NCBI RefSeq assembly: GCF_016031625.1
Contig: NZ_JACCHP010000013.1
Location: 1-64,000, forward strand
Direction: 5' to 3'
DNA: 64,000 nucleotides
DNA from: Bradyrhizobium agreste
GTDB taxonomy: Bacteria > Pseudomonadota > Alphaproteobacteria > Rhizobiales > Xanthobacteraceae
Made by a program: the position numbers and the translations under genes. The notes beneath the pieces are model-generated. The model saw only the letters and a list, made by a program, of their open reading frames with translations. It was not told the origin of the DNA and made no database searches. The stretch's first letter is position 1. Each line of letters starts with the position of its first letter. Of the stretch, positions 32,116 to 39,872 are shown in pieces.

Positions 32116-32403
32116 TCACATGTGCCCCACTTCTTCCGGCACCTCGTAGAACGTCGGGTGCCGGTAGATCTTGGATTCCGCCGGCTCGAACATCATGCCC
32201 TTCTCGGCGGGATCGCTCGCGGTGATCGCGCTCGAGGGCACGACCCAGATCGACAGGCCCTCGCCGCGGCGGGTGTAGATGTCGCGGGCGGCCTGCAGCG
32301 CCATGGTCGCGTCGCTCGCATGGAGCGAGCCGACATGCTTGTGCGCGAGCCCGTTACGGCTGCGAATGAAGACCTCCCAGAGCGGCGTGTTCGGCGTGGC
32401 CAT
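32116..32403 (-). CDS. paaB: 1,2-phenylacetyl-CoA epoxidase subunit PaaB
   Basis: A 95-residue small subunit with the usual PaaB features: WEVFIRSRNGLAHKHVGSLHASD at the start and DIYTRRGEGLSIWVVPSS in the middle. PaaB bridges two PaaAC units. It lies 9 bases after paaA and overlaps or nearly abuts paaC. Length is normal for the family. Confidence 0.94.
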   Translation of the reverse strand: MATPNTPLWEVFIRSRNGLAHKHVGSLHASDATMALQAARDIYTRRGEGLSIWVVPSSAITASDPAEKGMMFEPAESKIYRHPTFYEVPEEVGHM

Positions 32404-32412
32404 ATCGTTCTC

Positions 32413-33405
32413 CTATTCGGCAGCCTGGGCGGTCTGACGCTGGGCGCGCTTGGCGGCATAGCTAGCTGCCGCCTCGCGCACCCAGGCGCCCTCCTCGTGC
32501 GCCTTGCGGCGCGCGGCCATGCGGTCGCGATTACAGGGGCCGTTGCCGGCGAGCACCTGCTTGAATTCGGCCCAGTCGATCTCGCTGTAGCGCCAGTGCC
32601 CGTCGGCGTCCTGCGTCATGCCGGGATCGGGAATGGTGAGACCGAGATATTGCGCCTGCGGCACGGTGGCATCGACGAACTTCTGGCGCAGCTCGTCATT
32701 GGAGAAGCGCTTGATCTTCCACTTCGTCGAGGTGTCGCTGTGCTGGCTGGTCGCGTCCGGCGGACCGAACATCATCAGCACCGGCCACCACCAGCGGTTC
32801 AGCGCGTCCTGCGCCATCGCCTTCTGCTCCTCCGAGCCGCGGCACAGCGTCACCATGATCTCGTAGCCCTGACGCTGGTGAAAGGACTCCTCCTTGCAGA
32901 CGCGGATCATCGCACGGGCATAGGGGCCGTAGGAGCAGCGGCACAACGGGATCTGATTCATGATCGCGGCGCCGTCGACCAGCCAGCCGATCGTGCCGAT
33001 GTCCGCCCAGGTCAGCGTCGGATAGTTGAAGATCGAGGAGTACTTTGCTTTCCCCGCGAGCATGGCGTCGACCAGTTCCTCGCGCGAGGAGCCGAGCGTC
33101 TCGGCCGCGGCGTAGAGATAGAGCCCATGGCCGCATTCATCCTGCACCTTGGCGAGCAGCGCGGCCTTGCGGCGCAAGGTCGGCGCGCGCGTAATCCAGT
33201 TGCCTTCGGGCAGCATGCCGACGATTTCGGAATGGGCATGTTGGGAGATCTGGCGGGTGAGCGTCTTGCGGTAGGCCGCCGGCATCCAGTCGTTCGGCTC
33301 GATGCGCTCCTCGGCATCGATGCGGGCCTGGAATTGTGCAGCTTTGCCTGCATCCTCCAGATCGCGATCAGCGGTCTCGGCCGTGTTCAGCGCCTGGGTG
33401 TACAT
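32413..33405 (-). CDS. paaA: 1,2-phenylacetyl-CoA epoxidase catalytic subunit PaaA
   Basis: A 330-residue catalytic subunit with a carboxylate-bridged di-iron site that epoxidises the phenyl ring of phenylacetyl-CoA with O2. Iron-ligand helices are visible in KVQDECGHGLYLYAAAE and RVCKEESFHQRQGYEIM. I chose ATG 33405 because a GGGAGGA site precedes it; the in-frame ATG 18 codons upstream lies in the promoter. It is the first gene of the paaABCDE-I-K run and sits 74 bases downstream of paaX. Confidence 0.95.
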   Translation of the reverse strand: MYTQALNTAETADRDLEDAGKAAQFQARIDAEERIEPNDWMPAAYRKTLTRQISQHAHSEIVGMLPEGNWITRAPTLRRKAALLAKVQDECGHGLYLYAAAETLGSSREELVDAMLAGKAKYSSIFNYPTLTWADIGTIGWLVDGAAIMNQIPLCRCSYGPYARAMIRVCKEESFHQRQGYEIMVTLCRGSEEQKAMAQDALNRWWWPVLMMFGPPDATSQHSDTSTKWKIKRFSNDELRQKFVDATVPQAQYLGLTIPDPGMTQDADGHWRYSEIDWAEFKQVLAGNGPCNRDRMAARRKAHEEGAWVREAAASYAAKRAQRQTAQAAE

Positions 33406-33431
33406 GCGCGTCCTCCCGTTTAGTGGGAGAG

Positions 33432-33462
33432 AATATATAACAAGATTTACGTCATGCAAGAT
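33432..33462 (-). promoter_or_regulatory. paaA promoter with CAAGAT direct repeats
   Basis: On the minus strand a -35-like TTGCAT (33459-33454) and a -10-like TATATT (33437-33432) are 16 bases apart in an AT-rich island between paaX and paaA. Read on the plus strand, CAAGAT occurs at 33441 and 33457, within the spacer and over the -35 box, a good position for PaaX repression. The PaaX assignment is inference. Confidence 0.5.
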
Positions 33463-33479
33463 ATTTCTGTAACATATCG

Positions 33480-34346
33480 TCAGGCGCCGAACCGCCGTTC
33501 CAGCAGCTTTCGCGCTGGCGGCAACGGCCCTTTTTCATTGGTTCCATGGCTGTCGAGCCATTGTTCCGACGCCGCGAGCAGCGCGCGATAGATCTCGCCG
33601 CAGAGTTCGCGGGCGGCCCTGCCCGGCCAATCCGGCGGCAGCAGGCTCTCGGGCAGCAGCGGATCGCGGAGCACGACGCGGCGGTAATGGTGGATCAAGA
33701 GGATGCGCGCGGTGAAGGCGTCGGCCTCGGACAAACCGGTGCCGCGCGCGATCGCGGCGCGCAGCGGCTCGAACGTCTTCATGAACTTCAGATAGGCGTC
33801 CGCGGTCCGATCGAGCGGCCAGCTCGCACTGAGCAGGCGGCGGCCGCTGTCGTCTTCCGCCGAGACTTCGAGGCGGATCGCGCCCGCCGCCTCATCCGGC
33901 ACCGGCACGCCCGATGGCGCGACCCACACGCCCGGCAGCGGGCTACCGAAGCCGGCATTGCGCAGCGCTTCGCGCGAAGCGTCGCGGTCCTCGCCATTGC
34001 CGATCAGCAGCAGCTCGAAGCGCCCGGTCCAATCCGATGGCGGGGGATCGTAGATGTGGCGCGTCGCGGCCTCGAAGGTCTGGCGGCCCTTGTCGGCCAG
34101 GCGATAGAAACTGTTGCGGCCGACCTTCTCGCGCGTCAGCCAGCCGTCGGCCGCAAGCCGCGACATCGCGGTGCGCACCACGCCGCTGTCGATATCCAGG
34201 CTCTCGAAGAATTCCAAGAGCGTGCCGAGCCACACCGAGCCACCACGCGGCACGATGGCGTCGCCGAACACGGTGATGACAATGGAGCCGGTGCGCGAGG
34301 GCTCGCGCTTGAGCTGGTCGATGATGCGGGAGAGCGGATGCGCCAT
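33480..34346 (-). CDS. paaX: Phenylacetate degradation repressor PaaX
   Basis: A 288-residue regulator. The N-terminal winged helix (SGVVRTAMSRLAADGWLTREKVGRNSFYRL, about residues 53-82) and the following PaaX domains are intact, and length is normal. PaaX represses paa genes until phenylacetyl-CoA binds. It is the upstream neighbour of paaA on the same strand with an AT-rich 74-base gap, so it probably controls that promoter. A terminator-like repeat separates it from the next genes upstream. Confidence 0.93.
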   Translation of the reverse strand: MAHPLSRIIDQLKREPSRTGSIVITVFGDAIVPRGGSVWLGTLLEFFESLDIDSGVVRTAMSRLAADGWLTREKVGRNSFYRLADKGRQTFEAATRHIYDPPPSDWTGRFELLLIGNGEDRDASREALRNAGFGSPLPGVWVAPSGVPVPDEAAGAIRLEVSAEDDSGRRLLSASWPLDRTADAYLKFMKTFEPLRAAIARGTGLSEADAFTARILLIHHYRRVVLRDPLLPESLLPPDWPGRAARELCGEIYRALLAASEQWLDSHGTNEKGPLPPARKLLERRFGA

Positions 34347-34397
34347 GCGTCAGGCTTAGCGCGTTTGGTGCAGGCGCGACAATGGAGGGGAGCGATG

Positions 34398-34553
34398 CGG
34401 CTGCTCTCCCTCTCCCCGTTCTTACGGGGAGAGGGTCGCGGTGAGGGGCTGTATCCGCAAACTCGCTAGCAGAGAGACTCGCGGAAAGTCCCCCTCACCC
34501 GGATTGCATCTCCGATGCAATCCGGCCTCTCCCCGCAGGCGGGGAGAGGCAAG
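34398..34553. repeat. Intergenic palindromic repeat, family D
   Basis: A ~156-base element made of nested hairpins: CCTCTCCCCG-TTCTTA-CGGGGAGAGG at the left, GGATTGCATC / GATGCAATCC in the middle and CCTCTCCCCGC-AGG-CGGGGAGAGG at the right. It lies between paaX and the alpha/beta hydrolase, reaching to the latter's stop. A small relative is at 63311-63335. Confidence 0.8.
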
Positions 34554-34556
34554 ACA

Positions 34557-35327
34557 TCACCGATGCGGATCGGGATACACCACGCTCCGCCAGCCGCTGC
34601 GATCGAACGGGCGCCACTGGCCTTCCTTCTGCGCAAGGCGATCGGCGACGGCATAGACGGCGGCGGGATGATGGCCCATGCCGCAATGGCTGCTTTCGAC
34701 CTCGATGCTCTCGGTCTGTGCGCCGGACTTCTCCATGCAGCCCTGCCAGGCGCAGACGCCGTCGGTGCGGCTGAAGATGGCGGTGGTCGGCACCGGCGGC
34801 GGCACGGCGAGCTCGCCGCCAAAGCGCGGATCGACCTCGTCAGCCTTGCGCCCGCTCGCCCATTCGTAGACGCGCCAGGCGTTGGTCGAGCGCGGATCGC
34901 CGGCGAAGGGGCTGCCGAGCGTGATCACCTGGCGCACGCGCTCCGGCATCATCTTGGCGAGCTGACGCGCATAGAGGCCACCTAAGCTCCAGCCGACCAG
35001 GCTGATCTTGCGGCCGTGCGTGTCGCTGAGCTCCTGGACCAGATCGACCATGGCGTCCTGAACGCCCTCGCGCAGACCGTAGTTGCGCCCCTGACGCCAG
35101 CCGCTGACCGCATAACCCTTGCTGGCCAGAAACGCGCGCAGCGCACGTGTCGAGACATCGGAAGCCACGAGGCCGGGCAGCACCAGCACCGGATGCCCAT
35201 CGCCGCGCGGCGCAAGGCTCAACAGCGGCAGCGCGCCGAGGAATGCGCCGAACTCGTGGATCGCTCGCCCCTCCAGAAACATCAAGGTGCGGGACGGCGG
35301 GCGCAGCGTCTGGGCAGTTGCGGTCAT
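34557..35327 (-). CDS. Alpha/beta hydrolase, paralogue of the gene at 48175
   Basis: A 256-residue cytosolic alpha/beta hydrolase. The nucleophile motif LVGWSLGGLYARQLA and oxyanion-side segment APRGDGHPVLVLPGLVASD are clear, with a His candidate in the SSHCGMGHHP segment. It is strikingly similar to the hydrolase at 48175-48975 (GDGHPVLALPGFLASD; LVGWSLGGVYARDLA), so the two are paralogues. Both lie in a neighbourhood with phasin, PHA synthase and a wax-ester/DGAT-type gene, so a role with acyl esters or polyester is plausible but unproven. The start at 35327 follows an AGGGGAAA site. Confidence 0.87.
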   Translation of the reverse strand: MTATAQTLRPPSRTLMFLEGRAIHEFGAFLGALPLLSLAPRGDGHPVLVLPGLVASDVSTRALRAFLASKGYAVSGWRQGRNYGLREGVQDAMVDLVQELSDTHGRKISLVGWSLGGLYARQLAKMMPERVRQVITLGSPFAGDPRSTNAWRVYEWASGRKADEVDPRFGGELAVPPPVPTTAIFSRTDGVCAWQGCMEKSGAQTESIEVESSHCGMGHHPAAVYAVADRLAQKEGQWRPFDRSGWRSVVYPDPHR

Positions 35328-35529
35328 CAATGTTTCCCCTGGGAAGAATTCCTGGAAAGGCCGCCGGCAGCGACACCGGCAAATGGGCATGAATTCCAAT
35401 GCACCGGCTTCTTGAACGTTCCGCAGCGCAGCATGAATCAGCTAGGTGGCCGGTTCCCGACATTCAAGCGGGAGCGACGCGCGGCGACAATAGGCCCGCG
35501 CGTTAATGCTAACGGACGTGACGCAAAAG

Positions 35530-36816
35530 TCACAACAATCTGAGCAAAGATTCTACGGTGTAGAGCCCGAGCCCGGCGAGCCCGCCGATCAATGAGCCGT
35601 TGAAGCGGATGTATTGCAGGTCGCGCCCGATGTTGATCTCGATCAGCGAAATCAGCTGCGTCATATTCCACGCCTTGACCTGATCGGAGATGAAGGTCGA
35701 GACGCCGCTCTTCTGGTCCGCGACGAAGCTGCGCAGTACGGTCACGAGACCCTTGTTGATCTCGCCGCGCAGCTCGGCATCGCTGGCGAGCGCCTCGCCA
35801 GCGGAGACGAACATCCCGGCGAGATGATGTTGCAGCACCTGCGTCTCGCCGCTCGCACTGCGCTCGATGAAAGTGCGCGTGTTGGCCCAGACGGTGCGGG
35901 CGAGATCGGCAAGCTCCGGCCGCGCCAGGAGATCGCGTTTCAAACCGTCGATGCGGTCGACATAGGCCTGGTCGGTGCCGAGCCGGTCGACGAAGCTCAG
36001 CACCATGCGGTCGAACTCGCCGCGGAACGGATGCTTGGGATCGCTGCGCACTTCGTTGAAGAAGGCGGTGGCGGAAGCCACGATCTTGTTCACCAGAAAC
36101 TTGTCGGCGCGATAGAGCTTGAGCAGGGTCGGCAATTCCGCACGCACCTTTTCGCGGATCATTGCCATCGTCTCTTTTTGGTTCAAGCTCTCGTGCATCA
36201 CGCGCAGGAGATCGTCGAACAGGATCTGGTGCCGTCCCTCCGCGACGAAGCCGCGCAGCGTGCCGGCCGCGAGCGGCGCGAGGTCGATGGCCTGGAGCTG
36301 CGAGGACATGCGGCGGATGATGAAGGTCATCAGGCCGGAGCTTTCGGTTGCGGACACTGCCTCCGGCAACAGACGCAGCGCAAAGCGCGCGAGGTCGTCA
36401 CTACGCTTGCGCTCGCGCAGCCAGTCGGCGACGAAGGAGCCGAAATCGATTTCCTTCAGCTTGGCCTCGACGGGACCGGCCTCGAGGAAATGCACCTGGA
36501 TGAATTCGCCGAGCTTGTCGGCGATTCGGGCCTGGTTGCTCTGGATGATCGCCGTATGCGGAATGGGCAGGCCGAGCGGCCGCTTGAACAGCGCCACCAC
36601 GGCATACCAATCGGCGAGACCGCCGATGGTCGCAGCTTCCGCAAAGGCGGCAATGAAGCCGAAAACGGGATGCACCGGCAGCAGCCACTTTGCGACGACA
36701 AACAGTGCGAGCGTCGAGGCCAACACCAGCGTCGCCAGCGCCTTGACGCGGCGGAGTTCAGCCGCGCGCTCGACGTCGCCGGGAGCGTCGAAGGAGAAAG
36801 TGACAGACGAGTCCAT
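35530..36816 (-). CDS. DUF445 family membrane protein
   Basis: A 428-residue protein of the DUF445 (YjiN-like) family. One or two N-terminal membrane segments (ALATLVLASTLALFVVAKWLL, then FGFIAAFAEAATIGGLADWYAVVALF) precede a long helical region and a C-terminal hydrophobic tail (IGGLAGLGLYTVESLLRLL). Function is unknown. I chose ATG 36816; an ATG 14 codons upstream would begin inside repeat family B, whose sequence supplies the residues LRFARNDE. Confidence 0.85.
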   Translation of the reverse strand: MDSSVTFSFDAPGDVERAAELRRVKALATLVLASTLALFVVAKWLLPVHPVFGFIAAFAEAATIGGLADWYAVVALFKRPLGLPIPHTAIIQSNQARIADKLGEFIQVHFLEAGPVEAKLKEIDFGSFVADWLRERKRSDDLARFALRLLPEAVSATESSGLMTFIIRRMSSQLQAIDLAPLAAGTLRGFVAEGRHQILFDDLLRVMHESLNQKETMAMIREKVRAELPTLLKLYRADKFLVNKIVASATAFFNEVRSDPKHPFRGEFDRMVLSFVDRLGTDQAYVDRIDGLKRDLLARPELADLARTVWANTRTFIERSASGETQVLQHHLAGMFVSAGEALASDAELRGEINKGLVTVLRSFVADQKSGVSTFISDQVKAWNMTQLISLIEINIGRDLQYIRFNGSLIGGLAGLGLYTVESLLRLL

Positions 36817-36834
36817 GACTGCATCACAGTACTC

Positions 36835-36917
36835 GTCATTGCGAGCGAAGCGAAGCAATCCAGAATCTTCCAGGAGGAAAGACTCTGGATTCGTCGCAAG
36901 GGCTACATCGCAATGAC
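36835..36917. repeat. Intergenic palindromic repeat, family B
   Basis: An 83-base element with ends GTCATTGCGAGCG and a degenerate right end ATCGCAATGAC. The inner GAAGCGAAGCAATCCAGA matches 45471-45555 closely. It lies between the DUF445 gene start and the phasin terminator. Confidence 0.85.
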
Positions 36918-36924
36918 GGCGTCG

Positions 36925-36954
36925 CAGAAAAACAAAGGCCCGCCGAAGCGGGCC
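36925..36954 (-). terminator. Strong intrinsic terminator after the phasin gene
   Basis: On the minus strand GGCCCGC-TTCG-GCGGGCC is a perfect 7-base stem with a UUCG tetraloop, followed by TTTGTTTTT. This is a textbook rho-independent terminator 30 bases beyond the phasin stop. Confidence 0.92.
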
Positions 36955-36984
36955 TGAAATTTCAGTTTGTGCTCAGGCGGCAGA

Positions 36985-37440
36985 TCAGGCGGTCTTGCTG
37001 TAGACCTTGGCGAAATTGTCCTGAGCGGACTTCGCACCGTTGGCGGCGAGCTTGCCGAGATAGTCGGCGGTCGCCTTGGCGCGCGAGACGAACACTTCGC
37101 CGCGGGAGCGGAGCAGGCTCGACTGGATCTCGACGGCTTCGCTGACCGACTTGGCGGACGCGAGCTTGTCAATGCCCGAGAAGAACGCCTCGGCATCCTC
37201 GTAGATCGCCTGCTGGATGTTGCGGCTGATCTTGCCGGCCTCGGTGATGGACTCGGTCACCGCGTTCTCGACGGCGGCGGTCACGCGCTCGGAGCCAGCG
37301 AACACCTCGGCAGCACGGTCCTTGGCGGTGTTGGCAGTCTTCTTGACGAATTCGCGGGCAGCCTCGGGAACTTCCAGGTTCTGGATGTTCTTGAAAGCGT
37401 CCTTGAAGCCCTCGAAAGCGGTATTGGTTTCAGTGGTCAT
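36985..37440 (-). CDS. Phasin (PHA granule-associated protein)
   Basis: A 151-residue amphipathic helical protein of the phasin family that coats polyhydroxybutyrate granules and controls their number and size. The sequence is rich in Ala, Lys and Glu, without Cys, with a phasin core around EVFAGSERVTAAVENAVTESITEAGKISRNIQQ. It has its own promoter region and a strong terminator, so it is a single-gene transcript and probably highly expressed. The PHA synthase gene lies 0.8 kb upstream on the same strand. Confidence 0.93.
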   Translation of the reverse strand: MTTETNTAFEGFKDAFKNIQNLEVPEAAREFVKKTANTAKDRAAEVFAGSERVTAAVENAVTESITEAGKISRNIQQAIYEDAEAFFSGIDKLASAKSVSEAVEIQSSLLRSRGEVFVSRAKATADYLGKLAANGAKSAQDNFAKVYSKTA

Positions 37441-37528
37441 GGGGTTCTCTCCATCCTCAATGGTCTGAGCTATGGGCTCACCCCGTCCGCATCGGCCCGG
37501 GGCACGGTCTATATGGCACGGTTAATTG

Positions 37529-37550
37529 TGCGGCGCAATATTTGTATTGC
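37529..37550. promoter_or_regulatory. Dyad upstream of the phasin gene, candidate PhaR site
   Basis: TGC-GGC-GCA (37529-37537) overlaps a second dyad GCAATA-TTTG-TATTGC (37535-37550), about 90-110 bases upstream of the phasin ATG. PHA-responsive PhaR/AniA repressors bind TGC/GCA dyads in alphaproteobacterial phasin promoters. The match is short and the assignment is inference. Confidence 0.4.
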
Positions 37551-37659
37551 ACTGCGATATCGCGAAATCGTGAACAGCCTTAACGGGAGGCATCGTGACG
37601 CCTCCCGAGCCACGGGCTCGGTGATCGGCCCGATCCGGCCCTAATGCCGGACGACCCTG

Positions 37660-38253
37660 TTAGTGCTGGACAGCGCCTGGCAGTCCATAGGCCTCCATCT
37701 GGGCCTCGACCTGCGCGACGTTATGGCCGAGCACGACGATATCGTGGGTCTTGCCGTCGACGTCCCGGACCTGGTCCCGCAACAGGGCTTCAGCCTTGAA
37801 GCCGAGGCTCTCGAACAGGGCGATCGCCGCCTGCTGATCCACCGTCATCTGGACCGAGAGCTTTTCCAGGCCCGCGCCGAGCGCGAGCGCAAACGTCTCC
37901 TGCGACAGCGCCTTGCCCACGCCCTTGCCGCGGACCTCGGGGGAAACCACCATGCGGATCTCACCGACATGGGGCGACCAGGAATGGGGATCGCGCACCA
38001 GCGTTCCGCAACCAACGACCCTGCCCTCACTGACCGCGAGCAGGCTCTGAATCGCTCCGCGCTCGATCTCCTTGACCCAGGCCGACAGCACCTTCGGCTC
38101 GCTGATGTTGCGTGGCAGGAACAACAGATCGTGGGTCGGCAGGGCCTTGCCGAAGGCCAGCACCGCACCTTCGTCGGCCGGCGACATCAGGCGGATCTCG
38201 ATAGCGCCAGCGTCGGTCTTGACGTGGCGCGGATAGGAACGCTGCTCGCTCAT
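37660..38253 (-). CDS. GNAT family N-acetyltransferase
   Basis: A 197-residue GNAT acetyltransferase. The acetyl-CoA-binding segment RMVVSPEVRGKGVGKALSQETFA shows the R/Q-x-x-G-x-G/A loop, and the later AIALFESLGFKAEALLRD is the usual C-terminal family motif. Its ATG overlaps the PHA synthase stop by 4 bases (ATGA), so it is translationally coupled to phaC. That tight link to the synthase suggests a related role, but its acetyl acceptor is unknown. Confidence 0.9.
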   Translation of the reverse strand: MSEQRSYPRHVKTDAGAIEIRLMSPADEGAVLAFGKALPTHDLLFLPRNISEPKVLSAWVKEIERGAIQSLLAVSEGRVVGCGTLVRDPHSWSPHVGEIRMVVSPEVRGKGVGKALSQETFALALGAGLEKLSVQMTVDQQAAIALFESLGFKAEALLRDQVRDVDGKTHDIVVLGHNVAQVEAQMEAYGLPGAVQH

Positions 38254-39332
38254 GTCGATCTCTTTCCCAGCCAGGAATCCAGTTTCGGCCACAGCCGCTT
38301 CACCGCATTGGCGCCGGCAACGAGCGAGACATGACCGCCCTTCAGAATGACCTCTTCCTTGTCGGTCGAGCCGACCTTGGCGATCAGGTGCTTGGCGGCC
38401 TCATAGGGCACGATGTGATCGTGCTCGGCGACCGCATGCAGGATCGGCACCGTGATGTTCTCGAGCTTTGCCGCACGGCCGCCGACCGACATGGTGCCGT
38501 TGAACAGCTTGTTGTCCCACATCAGGTCCTTGGTGATGGCGCGGAAATATTCGCCGGCGAGCGGCAGCGTGTCGGTCGCCCAGCGGTCGAACATGCGGTA
38601 CGACTTCACGAACTCGTCGTTCCAGATGTTTTCCCAAAGCTGGATCTGGCTCACCGTGCGCGAGGCCGGGCGCAGCATCTCGAACGAGGACAGGATCATT
38701 TCCGGCGGCACGTTGCCGACGCTGTCGACGAGGTGGTCGACGTCGAAATAGCGGCGGTCGGAGAAATTCGAGAACAGCTTCATCTCGCGGAAATCGATCG
38801 GCGTGGTGAAGCAGATCAGGTTCTTCATCGGCCCGTCCTTGTGGATCGAGCCGTAGAGCAGCGACAGCACGCCGCCAAAGCAATAGCCGATGACGGAGAC
38901 GTCCTGCTCGCCGGAATCGGCCTGCACGCGGCGGACGCAGTCCGGGATGAAGTCGAGGACATAGTCCTCCATGCGCAGGCTCTTCTCCTCCGGCCGCGGC
39001 GCGCTCCAGTCCAGCATGTAGACGTCATAGCCGCGTTTCAGCAGGAACTCGATGAAGCTCTGGCCGGGCACGAGGTCGAGAATATAGCCGCGGTTAGTGG
39101 TTGCCATCACGATCAGCACCGGCACGCGGTAGATCTCGTCCGTCATCGGCCGGTAGTGATAGAGGCTCATGGTGCCGCGCGAGTGCAGAACGTCCTTTGG
39201 CGTCGAGCCGAGCGAGGGGCCTGAGGTCGAGAAATATTCGACGCCCTTGATGCTGCGCTGAATCGCGCGCTGCACCTCGGACTGGATGCGCTCCGGGATC
39301 GACGCAAGATCAAGTCCCGCAGGCGCGTTCAT
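38250..39332 (-). CDS. phaC: Poly(3-hydroxyalkanoate) synthase, class III/IV-type length
   Basis: A 360-residue PHA synthase that polymerises (R)-3-hydroxyacyl-CoA into storage polyester. The catalytic triad is complete: Cys151 in GYCFGG, Asp305 in AEHDHIVP and His334 in GGHVSL. The short length matches class III/IV synthases, which need a partner subunit, unlike the ~600-residue class I enzymes usual in rhizobia. The gene overlaps its upstream neighbour, a small PhaE/PhaR-like protein, and its downstream GNAT gene by 4 bases each, forming a coupled trio. Confidence 0.93.
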   Translation of the reverse strand: MNAPAGLDLASIPERIQSEVQRAIQRSIKGVEYFSTSGPSLGSTPKDVLHSRGTMSLYHYRPMTDEIYRVPVLIVMATTNRGYILDLVPGQSFIEFLLKRGYDVYMLDWSAPRPEEKSLRMEDYVLDFIPDCVRRVQADSGEQDVSVIGYCFGGVLSLLYGSIHKDGPMKNLICFTTPIDFREMKLFSNFSDRRYFDVDHLVDSVGNVPPEMILSSFEMLRPASRTVSQIQLWENIWNDEFVKSYRMFDRWATDTLPLAGEYFRAITKDLMWDNKLFNGTMSVGGRAAKLENITVPILHAVAEHDHIVPYEAAKHLIAKVGSTDKEEVILKGGHVSLVAGANAVKRLWPKLDSWLGKRST

Positions 39333-39709
39333 TTCTGGTCTCCGCCTTCGGATGGCGGACGTTTGGTGCGCGGCGGCCGCGGCGCGGCGCCGGGTTGCTG
39401 CGCGCCCGAATTTGCCGACATCTGGCTCAGCATCGACTTGATTTCGCCGAGCTGGCCTTCGATCGACTGGAGCCGTTCCGCGATGCCGGTCATCTGCTCC
39501 CGGCTCGGCAGGTTCATCGAGAGCAGGTATTTCTCCATGAGATCGCCGAATTGCTTCTGAGCACCTGCAGCAACGCCGCCGGCTCGATTCATGGCCTGCG
39601 AGAATTCGGGCGTCTCCATCGCCTTGGTCGCGAAGGAGTTGAAACCCTTCTCCATTTCGCCGACCATCTTCTGCCACAAGGCAACGGGATCGGTGATCTT
39701 GTCGGTCAT
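39329..39709 (-). CDS. Small PhaE/PhaR-like PHA synthase subunit
   Basis: A 126-residue protein immediately upstream of phaC with a 4-base overlap (ATGA). The N-terminus (PVALWQKMVGEMEKGFNSFATKAM) and the coiled-coil-like C-terminal part (MTGIAERLQSIEGQLGEIKSMLSQM) resemble the ends of class III PhaE subunits, which are ~350 residues, or class IV PhaR (~200). It ends in a Pro/Arg-rich tail. Position and length of phaC make a partner-subunit role very likely. The miniature size is the odd feature. Start at 39709 is the first ATG with a sensible N-terminus. Confidence 0.75.
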   Translation of the reverse strand: MTDKITDPVALWQKMVGEMEKGFNSFATKAMETPEFSQAMNRAGGVAAGAQKQFGDLMEKYLLSMNLPSREQMTGIAERLQSIEGQLGEIKSMLSQMSANSGAQQPGAAPRPPRTKRPPSEGGDQK

Positions 39710-39872
39710 CAGCGTCCTCCCAGTACGGAGGGCTTCGCACCCTTCTTGTCCCGCCATACCACACCGTTGCGCGGTGCCGGTCAACCGGCAAGCAGCCGGC
39801 GCAGCGTCGGACACGCCCGCTTCTTCGCGGAACGAAACCGTGCGATACAGCATCGGTCAGCAGGAGGGACCC

